Positions 8,057-14,279 of a stretch of 14,279 nt of DNA are shown piece after piece (position 1 is the stretch's first letter; the number at the start of each line of letters is the position of its first letter). The notes under the pieces are model-generated. The model saw only the letters and a program-made list of their open reading frames with translations, was not told where the DNA came from and did no database searches. The stretch lies in contig CAUDEV010000030.1 in the NCBI GenBank assembly GCA_958448685.1, positions 1 to 14,279 on the forward strand. Reading direction: 5' to 3'. The stretch comes from an uncultured Alphaproteobacteria bacterium (GTDB lineage: Bacteria; Pseudomonadota; Alphaproteobacteria; RUG11792). The translations under genes and the position numbers were made by a program.

Positions 8057-8209
8057 TTTCAGCTAGGTCTTATCTAAATATTCTTTAGATCATTATAAAT
8101 TTATTTTAAATTCCTATAACAATGAACGGGTGTTAGATTTTTCCCTTCTAATATAAGATCTAGTTATAGTCTTTAGATATTTACTTTTTCTTCTATGCCT
8201 TTTTTTTGA

Positions 8210-8229
8210 TTTATACAAAATCTTGGACG
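8210..8229 (-). repeat. IS256-type terminal inverted repeat, right end
   Basis: This is the reverse complement of 7779-7798 except for one base. It lies on the 5' side of the transposase remnant, as expected. Confidence 0.75.
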
Positions 8230-8267
8230 ATAGACATTCTGGAGTTTCAAATTATATTTTGCTGTTC

Positions 8268-9065
8268 TTATGTCTTTATTTTTTGTAAATCGTACCAAAT
8301 ATCAAATGAATTTTTTTGTCCATTTAAATTATCGATTGATTTTTTCAATATACCTTGAATTGTGATCATATTACTTTTTATAATCCGATTACTTTCCAAT
8401 GATACCTCCTCATACAGTTGCGATATTGTTTCTTCAAATTTTACTCGAATGATATTCAAATCAGAAGAATTTATGTTATTTAACCATGCTTTTTGTAATG
8501 AATTGCATATTTGAATTCTACCATATAAAAAGTTGGTTCTATATATTTGCCATTCTGAATCTAATATATCTGAAAATATTATATCGAAAACCTTAAAATC
8601 CTTCCTTAATTTTCCCGTAGCCAAAAATGCATCTACTATAGAATAATTACCATAATTCACAGCAAGCGTGAAAGGAGAAACACCAAATTTATTTGGCAAA
8701 TTTATGTCAGCTCCAAGAGATATCAGAATATTACCCATCTCTTTTATCAAATCATAATCTTCATCGGTTTCTACCCTAGTTATTGCTAAATAATGCAAAG
8801 GCGCCATTCCAGATGCATCAAAATCATTTATTCCAGGTTCATCAGGAAAATTTTTTAATGTATTCTTAAAATCCTTTATGGAGACTAATTTGTCAGAGGT
8901 TTTATATTCGGATTGTAATCCGAAAGGATCTGAAAGAACTTGTGTAAAAAATCCTCTGTTAAATTTTTCCAATTCAGAATAATACTCTGAATCATCACTT
9001 TCTGTGGAAAATCCTAAATTAAACACCGAAAAAGAAATTATTAGTAAAATTATACGAAACTGCAT
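8268..9065 (-). CDS. Secreted ankyrin-repeat protein, 265 residues
   Basis: A signal peptide (MQFRIILLIISFSVFNLGFS, likely cut after residue 20) is followed by an acidic linker. Two ankyrin-type repeats come next. The first runs about 80-122, with D-x-x-G-M-A-P-L-H-Y-L-A and ISLGADIN. It carries an extra loop (TRVETDEDYD) between its helices. The second runs about 122-152 (NKFGVSPFTLAVNYGN...). The remaining ~110 residues look alpha-helical and are of unknown type, with no catalytic motif. Ankyrin repeats mediate protein-protein contact. In intracellular alphaproteobacteria such proteins are often exported effectors, but here the evidence is only for Sec export. A weak AGG (9072-9074) precedes the ATG. 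The gene follows uvrA on the same strand after 75 bases, with a small hairpin in the gap. Confidence 0.82.
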   Translation of the reverse strand: MQFRIILLIISFSVFNLGFSTESDDSEYYSELEKFNRGFFTQVLSDPFGLQSEYKTSDKLVSIKDFKNTLKNFPDEPGINDFDASGMAPLHYLAITRVETDEDYDLIKEMGNILISLGADINLPNKFGVSPFTLAVNYGNYSIVDAFLATGKLRKDFKVFDIIFSDILDSEWQIYRTNFLYGRIQICNSLQKAWLNNINSSDLNIIRVKFEETISQLYEEVSLESNRIIKSNMITIQGILKKSIDNLNGQKNSFDIWYDLQKIKT

Positions 9066-9119
9066 TCTAAACCTAATATTAAATCAACTATATATTATAT
9101 TATCAAAATATAGTTAATA

Positions 9120-9138
9120 TTTGGTTAACAAAACCAAA
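9120..9138 (-). terminator. Short hairpin downstream of uvrA
   Basis: TTTGGTT and AACCAAA form a 7-bp stem with a five-base loop, beginning two bases after the uvrA stop. It is followed on the minus strand by an A/T-rich run without a clear U-tract. It is a weak terminator or an mRNA 3'-end stabiliser. Confidence 0.35.
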
Positions 9139-9140
9139 GT

Positions 9141-11720
9141 TTATTTTAAGTATTTCTTTAAATATTTTCCAGTATAACTATTTTCACAATTGACTATATC
9201 TTCAGGAGTTCCTTCAAACACAATATTGCCGCCATTTTCTCCTCCTTCTTTCCCAATATCAATAATCCAATCAGCGGTTTTTATCACGTCCATATTGTGT
9301 TCTATAACAACAACGGAATTCCCTGCTTCAACTAATATATGAAGGATTTCCAAAAGCTTTTTCACATCGTCCATATGTAAACCAGTTGTTGGTTCATCTA
9401 GAATATAAAGAGTATTTCCTGTTGATTTTCTAGAAAGTTCTTTTGCTAACTTCACTCTTTGAGCTTCTCCTCCAGATAAAGTAGTAGCTTTATGTCCCAA
9501 AGTCAAATATCCCAAACCAACTCGACATAAACAATTCAATTTTTGATAAATATTCGGATAATGCTTGAATAATTGTGCGCTTTCTTCAATTGTCATGTCC
9601 AATATATCCGAAATGCTTTTACCTTTAAATTTTATTTCCTGAGTCTCTCTATTAAATCTCTTTCCGTGACATTGATCACAATTGACATAAACATCAGGGA
9701 GAAAATGCATCTCAACTTTTATTACGCCATCTCCTTTGCAAGTTTCACACCTTCCACCTTTGACATTAAATGAAAATCTGCTATTGGTATAACCTCTTGC
9801 TCTTGATTCAGGTAATTCTGCATAGAGATTTCTTATATCCGTAAAACACCCAACATAAGTCACAGGATTTGATCTTGGGGTTCTTCCTATTGGTGCTTGA
9901 CTTATATCTATCACTTTATCAATAAGGTTTATATTCCTTAAATCATCAAGCTTTTTCACATTTATCGATCCGCGATTAAGTTTGTTATAAATCCCTTTAA
10001 AAAGAGTGTCTATAACTAAAGTGGATTTCCCAGATCCTGAAACCCCTGTGACGCAAACAAATGCGCCTAAAGGGAATTTAACATTCAAATGCTTTAAATT
10101 ATTGTCATATGCGTTTACGACTTCTATCGCATTTTTCATATTAACACGTCGTCTACGCTTTGGGACTTCAATAGATTTTATTCCTGATAAATATTGTCCA
10201 GTTAAACTATTCGGATTTTTCTTAATTTCCTCAACCGTTCCTTCCGCACAAATTTCTCCTCCATGAACGCCAGCTTTTGGACCTATATCTATTATCCAAT
10301 CGGAAGCATACATCGTGTCTTCGTCATGCTCGACAACAATAACAGAATTATCATAATCTCTGAGTTCTTTTAATGTTCCAATAAGTTTGTCATTATCTCT
10401 TTGATGAAGGCCTATAGAAGGCTCGTCTAAGACGTACATAACTCCCGTTAATCCTGATCCGATTTGAGAAGCTAATCTTATTCTTTGGCTTTCTCCTCCG
10501 GAAAGGGTTTCTGAAGCACGTGATAAAGTCAAATATTCCAAGCCGACATTAATTAAAAATTGTAATCTATTTTGAATTTCTTTTAATATTTTTTCTGCGA
10601 TTGATCTTTCTTTTTCAGATAATTTTTCCCATAAATTTAAAGCCCAATCTCTAGAAGAAGTTATTGACATAGCAGCTATTTCAGCAATATTTTTTCCATC
10701 AATTTTTACACATAATGCTTCTTTTGATAATCTCGCACCATTACAAACAGGGCAAATCTCTCGTTCTATAGAAAAAGATTCTTCTGTATCATACTCCTCA
10801 GATTGAAGTTTCTTTCCGAAATACCCATAAGTGTTAACCACTCCTCCTTTGAAACCAAGTCCTCCGCAAGCTTTACAAGCACCTTTTGGGCTATTAAAAG
10901 AAAATAGTCTAGGTTCTATTTTCTCAATACAAAAACCAGAAACTGGGCATGCAAAATTTTCTGAAAATATACGTTCTTCATTCGTTTCAAAATCTTTTAA
11001 AATAAGAAGGCCATTAGATTGTTTTAAAGCAACACTCACAGAATTTGCCAATCTTTGTTTTAATTCATCAATTTCTTCTGTTGTAGTTGGTATAGCTATT
11101 CTGTCAACAACAACTGATATTGTGTGTTTTATGGTTTTTGCCAAGGCTGGAACTTCGTCTATGAAATACAGATTTCCGTCAACAAATACTCTTTCAAATC
11201 CCGCTCTTTTTAAAATAGCAAACTCTGTTTTAAATTCTCCTTTTTTCTCACGAGCAATTGGGGATAATAAATAATATTTTTTTCCTGGTGGGCAAACTGC
11301 TATGGAATCAACTATTTGGGAAACACTTTGAGCTTGTATTGGAAGTCCAGTTGTTGGTGAATATGGAATTCCAATCCTTGCATAAAGTAATCTTAAATAA
11401 TCGTAAATTTCAGTTATTGTCCCCACAGTTGATCTTGGATTCTTTGATATACTTTTTTGCTCAATTGATATTGCCGGACTTAATCCTTCTATCTTATCCA
11501 CATCTGGTTTTGGCATCAAATTCAAAAACTGACGAGCATATGCGGATAAGCTTTCAACATAACGTCTTTGTCCTTCGGCATATAAAGTATCAAAAGCTAG
11601 TGTAGATTTTCCGGAACCGCTAAGTCCTGTGACAACAACAAGTTTATTTTTAGGAATATCTATATCTATATTTTTTAAATTATGCTCTCTTGCGCCACGT
11701 ACTTTTATATATTGTTGCAT
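9141..11720 (-). CDS. uvrA: Excinuclease ABC subunit A, lacking most of the insertion domain
   Basis: UvrA is the damage-recognition ATPase of nucleotide excision repair; as a dimer it loads UvrB on lesions. Both ABC modules are complete: Walker A GLSGSGKS (32-39) and GVSGSGKS (559-566), signatures LSGGESQ (406-412) and LSGGEAQ (748-754), and Walker B with DEPSIGLH (432-439) and DEPTTGLH (775-782). The UvrB-binding domain (about 120-255) is present. The C-terminal zinc finger CETC...CDQC (658-684) is intact. The first zinc motif is degenerate (CPVSGFC, 258-264). The protein is 859 residues against about 940 in E. coli. The deficit lies between CKAC (282-285) and CPVC (323-326): 37 residues instead of roughly 125, where the insertion domain normally protrudes. 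The frame is open throughout. It starts four bases after the preceding gene, in an rpsT operon. Confidence 0.97.
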   Translation of the reverse strand: MQQYIKVRGAREHNLKNIDIDIPKNKLVVVTGLSGSGKSTLAFDTLYAEGQRRYVESLSAYARQFLNLMPKPDVDKIEGLSPAISIEQKSISKNPRSTVGTITEIYDYLRLLYARIGIPYSPTTGLPIQAQSVSQIVDSIAVCPPGKKYYLLSPIAREKKGEFKTEFAILKRAGFERVFVDGNLYFIDEVPALAKTIKHTISVVVDRIAIPTTTEEIDELKQRLANSVSVALKQSNGLLILKDFETNEERIFSENFACPVSGFCIEKIEPRLFSFNSPKGACKACGGLGFKGGVVNTYGYFGKKLQSEEYDTEESFSIEREICPVCNGARLSKEALCVKIDGKNIAEIAAMSITSSRDWALNLWEKLSEKERSIAEKILKEIQNRLQFLINVGLEYLTLSRASETLSGGESQRIRLASQIGSGLTGVMYVLDEPSIGLHQRDNDKLIGTLKELRDYDNSVIVVEHDEDTMYASDWIIDIGPKAGVHGGEICAEGTVEEIKKNPNSLTGQYLSGIKSIEVPKRRRRVNMKNAIEVVNAYDNNLKHLNVKFPLGAFVCVTGVSGSGKSTLVIDTLFKGIYNKLNRGSINVKKLDDLRNINLIDKVIDISQAPIGRTPRSNPVTYVGCFTDIRNLYAELPESRARGYTNSRFSFNVKGGRCETCKGDGVIKVEMHFLPDVYVNCDQCHGKRFNRETQEIKFKGKSISDILDMTIEESAQLFKHYPNIYQKLNCLCRVGLGYLTLGHKATTLSGGEAQRVKLAKELSRKSTGNTLYILDEPTTGLHMDDVKKLLEILHILVEAGNSVVVIEHNMDVIKTADWIIDIGKEGGENGGNIVFEGTPEDIVNCENSYTGKYLKKYLK

Positions 11721-11724
11721 AACA

Positions 11725-12768
11725 TTATTCCTTATATAATTCCCGTTTTATTGACCTCACAGCTCTGTCAGATTCAAAGAAACATGGAACTATATTTTTT
11801 TTCTTATTTATATAGTTCACATTATCTCCAGCGGCATAACATCCTTTTAAGCTTGTTTCCATTGTATTTATATCTACCTTTATAAGGTTATTTTCTTTCT
11901 CCAGTCCAAAGTTTTCTAAACCAAATATTGAGCCTTTACAATTTGGTAAAAACCCATAACAAAAAACGATATAATCTGTATTAAAAACATGTTCTTTGGA
12001 TTCTTTGTCTTTTGTTATGACTAATCTGTTTTCATTTTCTTCTTTCAATTGAACAATGTTATGTTCCAAGACAATTGTTAATTTCCTAGAATTTTTCATT
12101 CTTTCGATATCTTTTAATTTCGATTGCTCACATGTGAATTGATTACGTCTGTGTATTAAAAATACTTTTTCTGCTATTGGGGTAATATTTATTGCGAAAT
12201 CTATCGCTGAATCTCCTCCACCTGCTATTATCACTATTTTGTTTTTGTACAAATCCATTTTCATACAATAATGCTGTACAAAATCAGAATTTTTTGGCAA
12301 ATTATCCAAGCCTGAAATAGTTGGAGGTATGCTTGGTTTCATATTCCCCATACCTGTTGCTAATATAATATATTTCGAATTTATATTTAAATTGCAGCAG
12401 TCACAATTGTTTCTTGCATTTATGACAAAAATTTCATTCTCTTTCTTTATTGTTTCAACTTTATACCCAAAGAATTTTTTGTTGTCATATTCTAAAATTT
12501 GATCAGACAGATAATTTATGAATTCTTTTGCCTTTATATTTTTAAATCCAGGCGTTCCATAAACTTTCTTTTCAGGATATATTGTCGCACATTGCCCTCC
12601 TGGAAACATTAATGCTTCTATTAAAATAGAATTTATTCCTGCCAGACTACAACAATATGACGCATATAGCCCCGCAACTCCAGCTCCTATTATCGAAACA
12701 TCCGTATTAAAAGAATCTACAGAACAAATTTCCGCAGATCCCTTTTTACAAATATCAGAATTCATCAA
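11725..12768 (-). CDS. Ferredoxin/flavodoxin--NADP+ reductase, thioredoxin-reductase-like
   Basis: This FAD- and NADPH-binding flavoprotein would pass electrons between NADPH and ferredoxin or flavodoxin in the cytoplasm. The FAD fingerprint is IIGAGVAGLYASY (26-38), with the downstream PGGQCATIYPEK typical of this group. The NADPH fold is IIAGGGDSAIDFA (180-192), followed by HRR for the 2'-phosphate. The second FAD contact is GCYAAGD (309-315). Thioredoxin reductases carry a redox CxxC before the NADPH fold; here that place reads VQHYCMKMD, so disulphide reduction is unlikely and the YumC-type reductase is the better call. The length (347) fits. It is cysteine-rich, with a CDCC cluster at 122-125. 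The first codon is TTG directly abutting the rpsT stop. An ATG follows at 12765 and may be the real start. No ribosome binding site is seen, so translation is probably coupled to rpsT. Confidence 0.9.
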   Translation of the reverse strand: MMNSDICKKGSAEICSVDSFNTDVSIIGAGVAGLYASYCCSLAGINSILIEALMFPGGQCATIYPEKKVYGTPGFKNIKAKEFINYLSDQILEYDNKKFFGYKVETIKKENEIFVINARNNCDCCNLNINSKYIILATGMGNMKPSIPPTISGLDNLPKNSDFVQHYCMKMDLYKNKIVIIAGGGDSAIDFAINITPIAEKVFLIHRRNQFTCEQSKLKDIERMKNSRKLTIVLEHNIVQLKEENENRLVITKDKESKEHVFNTDYIVFCYGFLPNCKGSIFGLENFGLEKENNLIKVDINTMETSLKGCYAAGDNVNYINKKKNIVPCFFESDRAVRSIKRELYKE

Positions 12769-13047
12769 TTAATTATTTTCGCCAAGAACAGCTTTTACTT
12801 TGTGACTCATTCTGGAAATTTTTCTAGCTGCTGCATTTTTATGAACAACTCTTTTGCTTACTCCTCGCATTATTTCCTTTTGCATTTCTGAAAAAGCTGT
12901 TAAGACATTTTCTTTCGAAACATTGTTAGCTATTGCTTGTTCCAGTTTTTTAACAAATGTCCTAATACGGCTCAATCTGTTTTGGTTAACAATATGTTGT
13001 CTTTCTGTTTTTCTTATACTCTTTTTGGCAGATTCATGAGAAGCCAT
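12769..13047 (-). CDS. rpsT: 30S ribosomal protein S20
   Basis: This primary 16S rRNA-binding protein of the small subunit is 92 residues, of normal length. It begins MASHESAKKSIRKTER and contains the family signature SRIRTFVKK (26-34), followed by the C-terminal helix VHKNAAARKISRMSHKVKA (68-86) that lies along 16S rRNA. The pattern matches alphaproteobacterial S20. It is the first gene of a minus-strand operon with the reductase (abutting) and uvrA (four-base gap). A promoter lies about 40 bases upstream. The ribosome binding site is weak (GTGAA before the ATG). Confidence 0.96.
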   Translation of the reverse strand: MASHESAKKSIRKTERQHIVNQNRLSRIRTFVKKLEQAIANNVSKENVLTAFSEMQKEIMRGVSKRVVHKNAAARKISRMSHKVKAVLGENN

Positions 13048-13084
13048 TTTTCACTATCTATAAAATTATAAACTAATAATATAT

Positions 13085-13113
13085 AATTTATCATTTATAA
13101 GTATTTCAGTCAA
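13085..13113 (-). promoter_or_regulatory. Promoter of the rpsT-reductase-uvrA operon
   Basis: On the minus strand, TTGACT (13113-13108) and TAAATT (13090-13085) are 17 bases apart. This is the best sigma-70-like pair seen in the window. The expected transcript starts near 13078, with a leader of about 30 bases. No promoter is seen inside the operon. Confidence 0.6.
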
Positions 13114-13276
13114 CTTTTTTATGCTCAAATGATTGGGAAATCATTAGTAACAAGATAGTATTTTTCATATGTTATGTCTTGCGAAAGCGCTATAGGTGCC
13201 TCTGTGGTGTCAATGAAGTTTTCCGGTGAGGTCTTCTTTCTAATTCACACTTCCGTGCCACACTTTTTATAATACG

Positions 13277-13300
13277 TCGCAAATCGTGCTCCATTTGCGA
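13277..13300. other. 8-bp perfect hairpin
   Basis: TCGCAAAT and ATTTGCGA pair perfectly around the eight-base loop CGTGCTCC. No U-tract follows on either strand, so it is not a typical terminator. Confidence 0.5.
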
Positions 13301-13340
13301 TATGTCTAAAGGTTAATTAACATCCATCCCGAAGGTGAAA

Positions 13341-13467
13341 GGGTTTATTTGGGAGAGATTCTTAGGAAGCGCGGCGTGTGATATCTTTGATATTATACGC
13401 CGCGCCTGCTATTATCCGCATTTGAATGGCGGATTCTGGCGCCCCAGATCTCTCGCTTTATAAATCC
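13341..13467. other. Cloverleaf-like nested palindromic structure, possible ncRNA or palindromic repeat
   Basis: A two-part outer stem, GGGTTTAT/ATAAATCC (13341-13348 with 13460-13467, one G-U) and GAGAGAT/ATCTCTC (13353-13359 with 13448-13454), closes over three consecutive hairpins. The first has a 17-bp stem with two G-U pairs and loop TTT (13369-13385 with 13389-13405). The second is ATCCGC/GCGGAT (13414-13419 with 13429-13434). The third is TCTGG/CCAGA with loop CGCC (13435-13439 with 13444-13448). The hairpins abut almost without spacers. Either a dispersed palindromic element or a structured RNA would fit. It lies 21 bases past the stop of the 203-residue gene, so it may be that gene's 3' end. 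Because the pairing is nearly symmetric, the strand cannot be set. Confidence 0.6.
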
Positions 13468-13488
13468 ATATATTCGCGTTGCCAGCGC

Positions 13489-14100
13489 CTACGTCGGGGA
13501 TAATGCCGGAACTTCAGGAATAATTGATAAAGCTTTACATTCTTTATTCTTAAATACTAAACGATTTCTCACGACAATTCTCAGAAAATACCCATGATAG
13601 TTAATACGTTTTAGAAAAACTGGGAAACTTCTCATACGAAGCCTTTGTTGCATTTTGTTCCTTGGCGCATCGCGTTCCTTCAGAATTTTAATCATCTCCT
13701 CGCGCTTCTTTTCCTCACGAATCTCCTTTTTCGACATCACATGACGGGCAAACTTCACATTACAAACGTTCATTAATAACTTTTCGATATAGTACTTCGA
13801 AGGAGATCCAATCCCAGGTATCCGAAGATCCCTCGCCACAATTTCAATGCCATTATAATTGTTCATATCAGATTCATAACACCTGAAATTTAGACGACAT
13901 TCCATAGCCAAAAACAAGGTTTTCCCGTGTTTATCATGAAGTTTTATAAGTTGAGGACGCATAAAACATTCCTCATATTTCTTATGAATTCTAATAAAAA
14001 TCTCTGGTTTTTTGTGATCATCAATGTGACGGTTATCAAACTTAATCTGCTTAAGTCTGACATCCTTCTTGCCACCCCAAATTGTCATATAAATTCTCAT
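13489..14100 (-). CDS. Very basic orphan protein, 203 residues, unknown function
   Basis: This is probably a real gene: AGGAG (14111-14107) lies six bases before the ATG and the frame is open for 203 codons. No family is recognised. The protein is strongly basic, with many Lys and Arg throughout. There is a conserved-looking segment ARDLRIPGIGSPSKYYIEKLL (89-109, one residue over a 20-mer). It is followed by a highly charged region likely to form a helix or coiled coil (about 122-147, KKEIREEKKREEM) and a basic C-terminal third. No signal peptide or membrane span is seen. Binding of nucleic acid is plausible from charge alone. The last residues (IIPEVPALSPT) run into the GC-richer structured DNA. 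A shifted frame continues there for about 25 codons, so the original C-terminus may have been different. The gene is preceded by the right arm of the 55-bp repeat. Confidence 0.65.
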   Translation of the reverse strand: MRIYMTIWGGKKDVRLKQIKFDNRHIDDHKKPEIFIRIHKKYEECFMRPQLIKLHDKHGKTLFLAMECRLNFRCYESDMNNYNGIEIVARDLRIPGIGSPSKYYIEKLLMNVCNVKFARHVMSKKEIREEKKREEMIKILKERDAPRNKMQQRLRMRSFPVFLKRINYHGYFLRIVVRNRLVFKNKECKALSIIPEVPALSPT

Positions 14101-14148
14101 AAATTACTCCTAAAAGTTGATAATAGTTGTTATTAAGTTGCGCCATAG

Positions 14149-14172
14149 TCATAGTGAGTTTGGGTGCGCCAT
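14149..14172 (-). other. Possible 7-codon leader peptide upstream of the 203-residue gene
   Basis: On the minus strand AAGGAG (14187-14182) is followed nine bases later by ATG and the short frame MAHPNSL, stop. Its TGA overlaps an ATG (ATGA). That ATG opens a further 33-codon frame (14152-14051) overlapping the start of the 203-residue gene in another phase. The motif TATGGCGCA-like occurs at both ATGs. This could be a translational leader, but chance is possible in so short a stretch. Confidence 0.3.
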
Positions 14173-14187
14173 TTTTTATAACTCCTT

Positions 14188-14243
14188 TTATATTATTTTT
14201 TTCGAAAGGAACGAAGAGATAGGAATTGATTTACGAAATTTAG
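14188..14243 (-). repeat. Right arm of 55-bp inverted repeat
   Basis: The reverse complement matches 1-55 apart from two substitutions and one extra A. On the minus strand it ends immediately before AAGGAG of the leader region of the 203-residue gene. The remaining 36 bases of the window, 14244-14279, contain GGAACGAACGAGA. This echoes GGAACGAAGAGA inside the repeat. They also contain CAAGTC (14245-14250) facing GACTTG (14274-14279). Confidence 0.85.
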
Positions 14244-14279
14244 TCAAGTCAAAAGAGTGAGTGGAACGAACGAGACTTG

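Larger units (their letters stand above)
7779..8229 (-). mobile_element. Decayed IS256-family insertion sequence
   Basis: This 451-base element is bounded by 20-bp inverted repeats that match at 19 of 20 positions: CGTCCAAGATTTTGTGTAAA at the left, and at the right the complement with one G-to-A change. Between them, on the minus strand, lie pieces of the C-terminal half of a mutator-type transposase. Intact members of the family are about 1.3 kb with a protein of about 400 residues, so roughly two thirds has been lost. It fills most of the 620-base gap between the two secreted-protein genes. No convincing target duplication is seen directly at the ends. The DNA around it (7648-7773 and 8230-8267) has no gene that can be supported. 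Confidence 0.75.
13180..13488. other. GC-richer non-coding stretch with strong secondary structure
   Basis: This stretch is visibly richer in G and C than the surrounding AT-rich genes and contains several perfect hairpins. Short frames exist on both strands. On the plus strand, 32 codons start at 13174. On the minus strand, 34 codons run from 13294 to 13190 (MEHDLRRIIKSVARKCELER...). Neither has a ribosome binding site. No tRNA, SRP RNA or tmRNA signature is recognised. It separates the rpsT promoter from the 203-residue gene and may be the relic of a transferred element. Confidence 0.6.

Noticed and set aside
7763..8265. TATTTTG[T/C]TGT at 7763-7773 and 8255-8265 as a target duplication of the IS256 relic
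   Set aside because: The right copy lies 25 bases outside the right inverted repeat, and the match is in very AT-rich DNA. IS256-type duplications are 8-9 bp and should touch the ends.
10831..11274. 147-codon open frame on the plus strand inside uvrA
   Set aside because: It is opposite the highly conserved uvrA coding strand, has no ribosome binding site and no recognisable product; it is a shadow frame.
11725..12768. Thioredoxin reductase (trxB)
   Set aside because: The redox-active CxxC expected before the NADPH-binding fold is absent; the other motifs fit the ferredoxin/flavodoxin NADP reductase group.
13174..13272. 32-codon ORF on the plus strand as a gene
   Set aside because: There is no ribosome binding site and no recognisable sequence; an overlapping antisense frame is equally likely. 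It is kept only as part of the island description.
13180..13330. SRP RNA, tmRNA or tRNA in the GC-richer stretch
   Set aside because: No GGAAG-type SRP apical loop, no GTTCGA T-loop, no acceptor pairing and no tag-peptide frame could be found.

Overview
This window looks like a stretch of an AT-rich alphaproteobacterial chromosome, probably from a host-associated or intracellular lineage of the Rickettsiales/Holosporales kind. That placement is an inference. It rests on the UvrA and S20 sequences, which have alphaproteobacterial features such as a CPVSGF first zinc motif in UvrA. It also rests on the low GC, a potassium-independent proton-pumping pyrophosphatase, a secreted ankyrin protein and a decayed insertion sequence. 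No tRNA, rRNA or CRISPR array is visible.

Layout, left to right. Positions 1-55 hold one arm of a long inverted repeat whose partner lies at 14188-14243. A 45-codon small ORF (115-252) follows, then uvrD (314-2233). A second, start-less copy of the small ORF begins exactly at the uvrD stop codon. Next on the plus strand are a secreted, probably beta-rich surface protein (2457-4166), an out-of-frame coding scrap resembling its C-terminus (4178-4303), a hairpin, and hppA (4469-6553). A bidirectional terminator separates hppA from a convergent minus-strand gene for an unknown exported protein (6592-7647). The 620-base gap that follows contains a decayed IS256-family element (7779-8229) with 20-bp terminal inverted repeats and a frameshifted transposase fragment. 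Then come, all on the minus strand, a secreted ankyrin-repeat protein (8268-9065) and a tight operon transcribed as rpsT - ferredoxin/flavodoxin NADP reductase - uvrA (13047 down to 9141). The right end (13048-14279) is different. It has a relatively GC-rich, strongly folded stretch (13180-13490) and an orphan gene for a very basic 203-residue protein (13489-14100). The right arm of the repeat lies just upstream of that gene.

How the parts fit. uvrD and uvrA belong to nucleotide excision repair but sit in different transcription units. uvrA shares a transcript with the ribosomal protein S20 gene, so it probably follows growth rate rather than DNA damage. HppA would energise the inner membrane with pyrophosphate. 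Three unrelated secreted proteins suggest an envelope or host-interface role, though no partner system is visible. The observations most worth checking are the cloverleaf-like fold at 13341-13467, the 55-bp inverted repeat, the paired small ORFs around uvrD, the leftover C-terminal cassette behind the secreted protein, and a UvrA that lacks most of its insertion domain.
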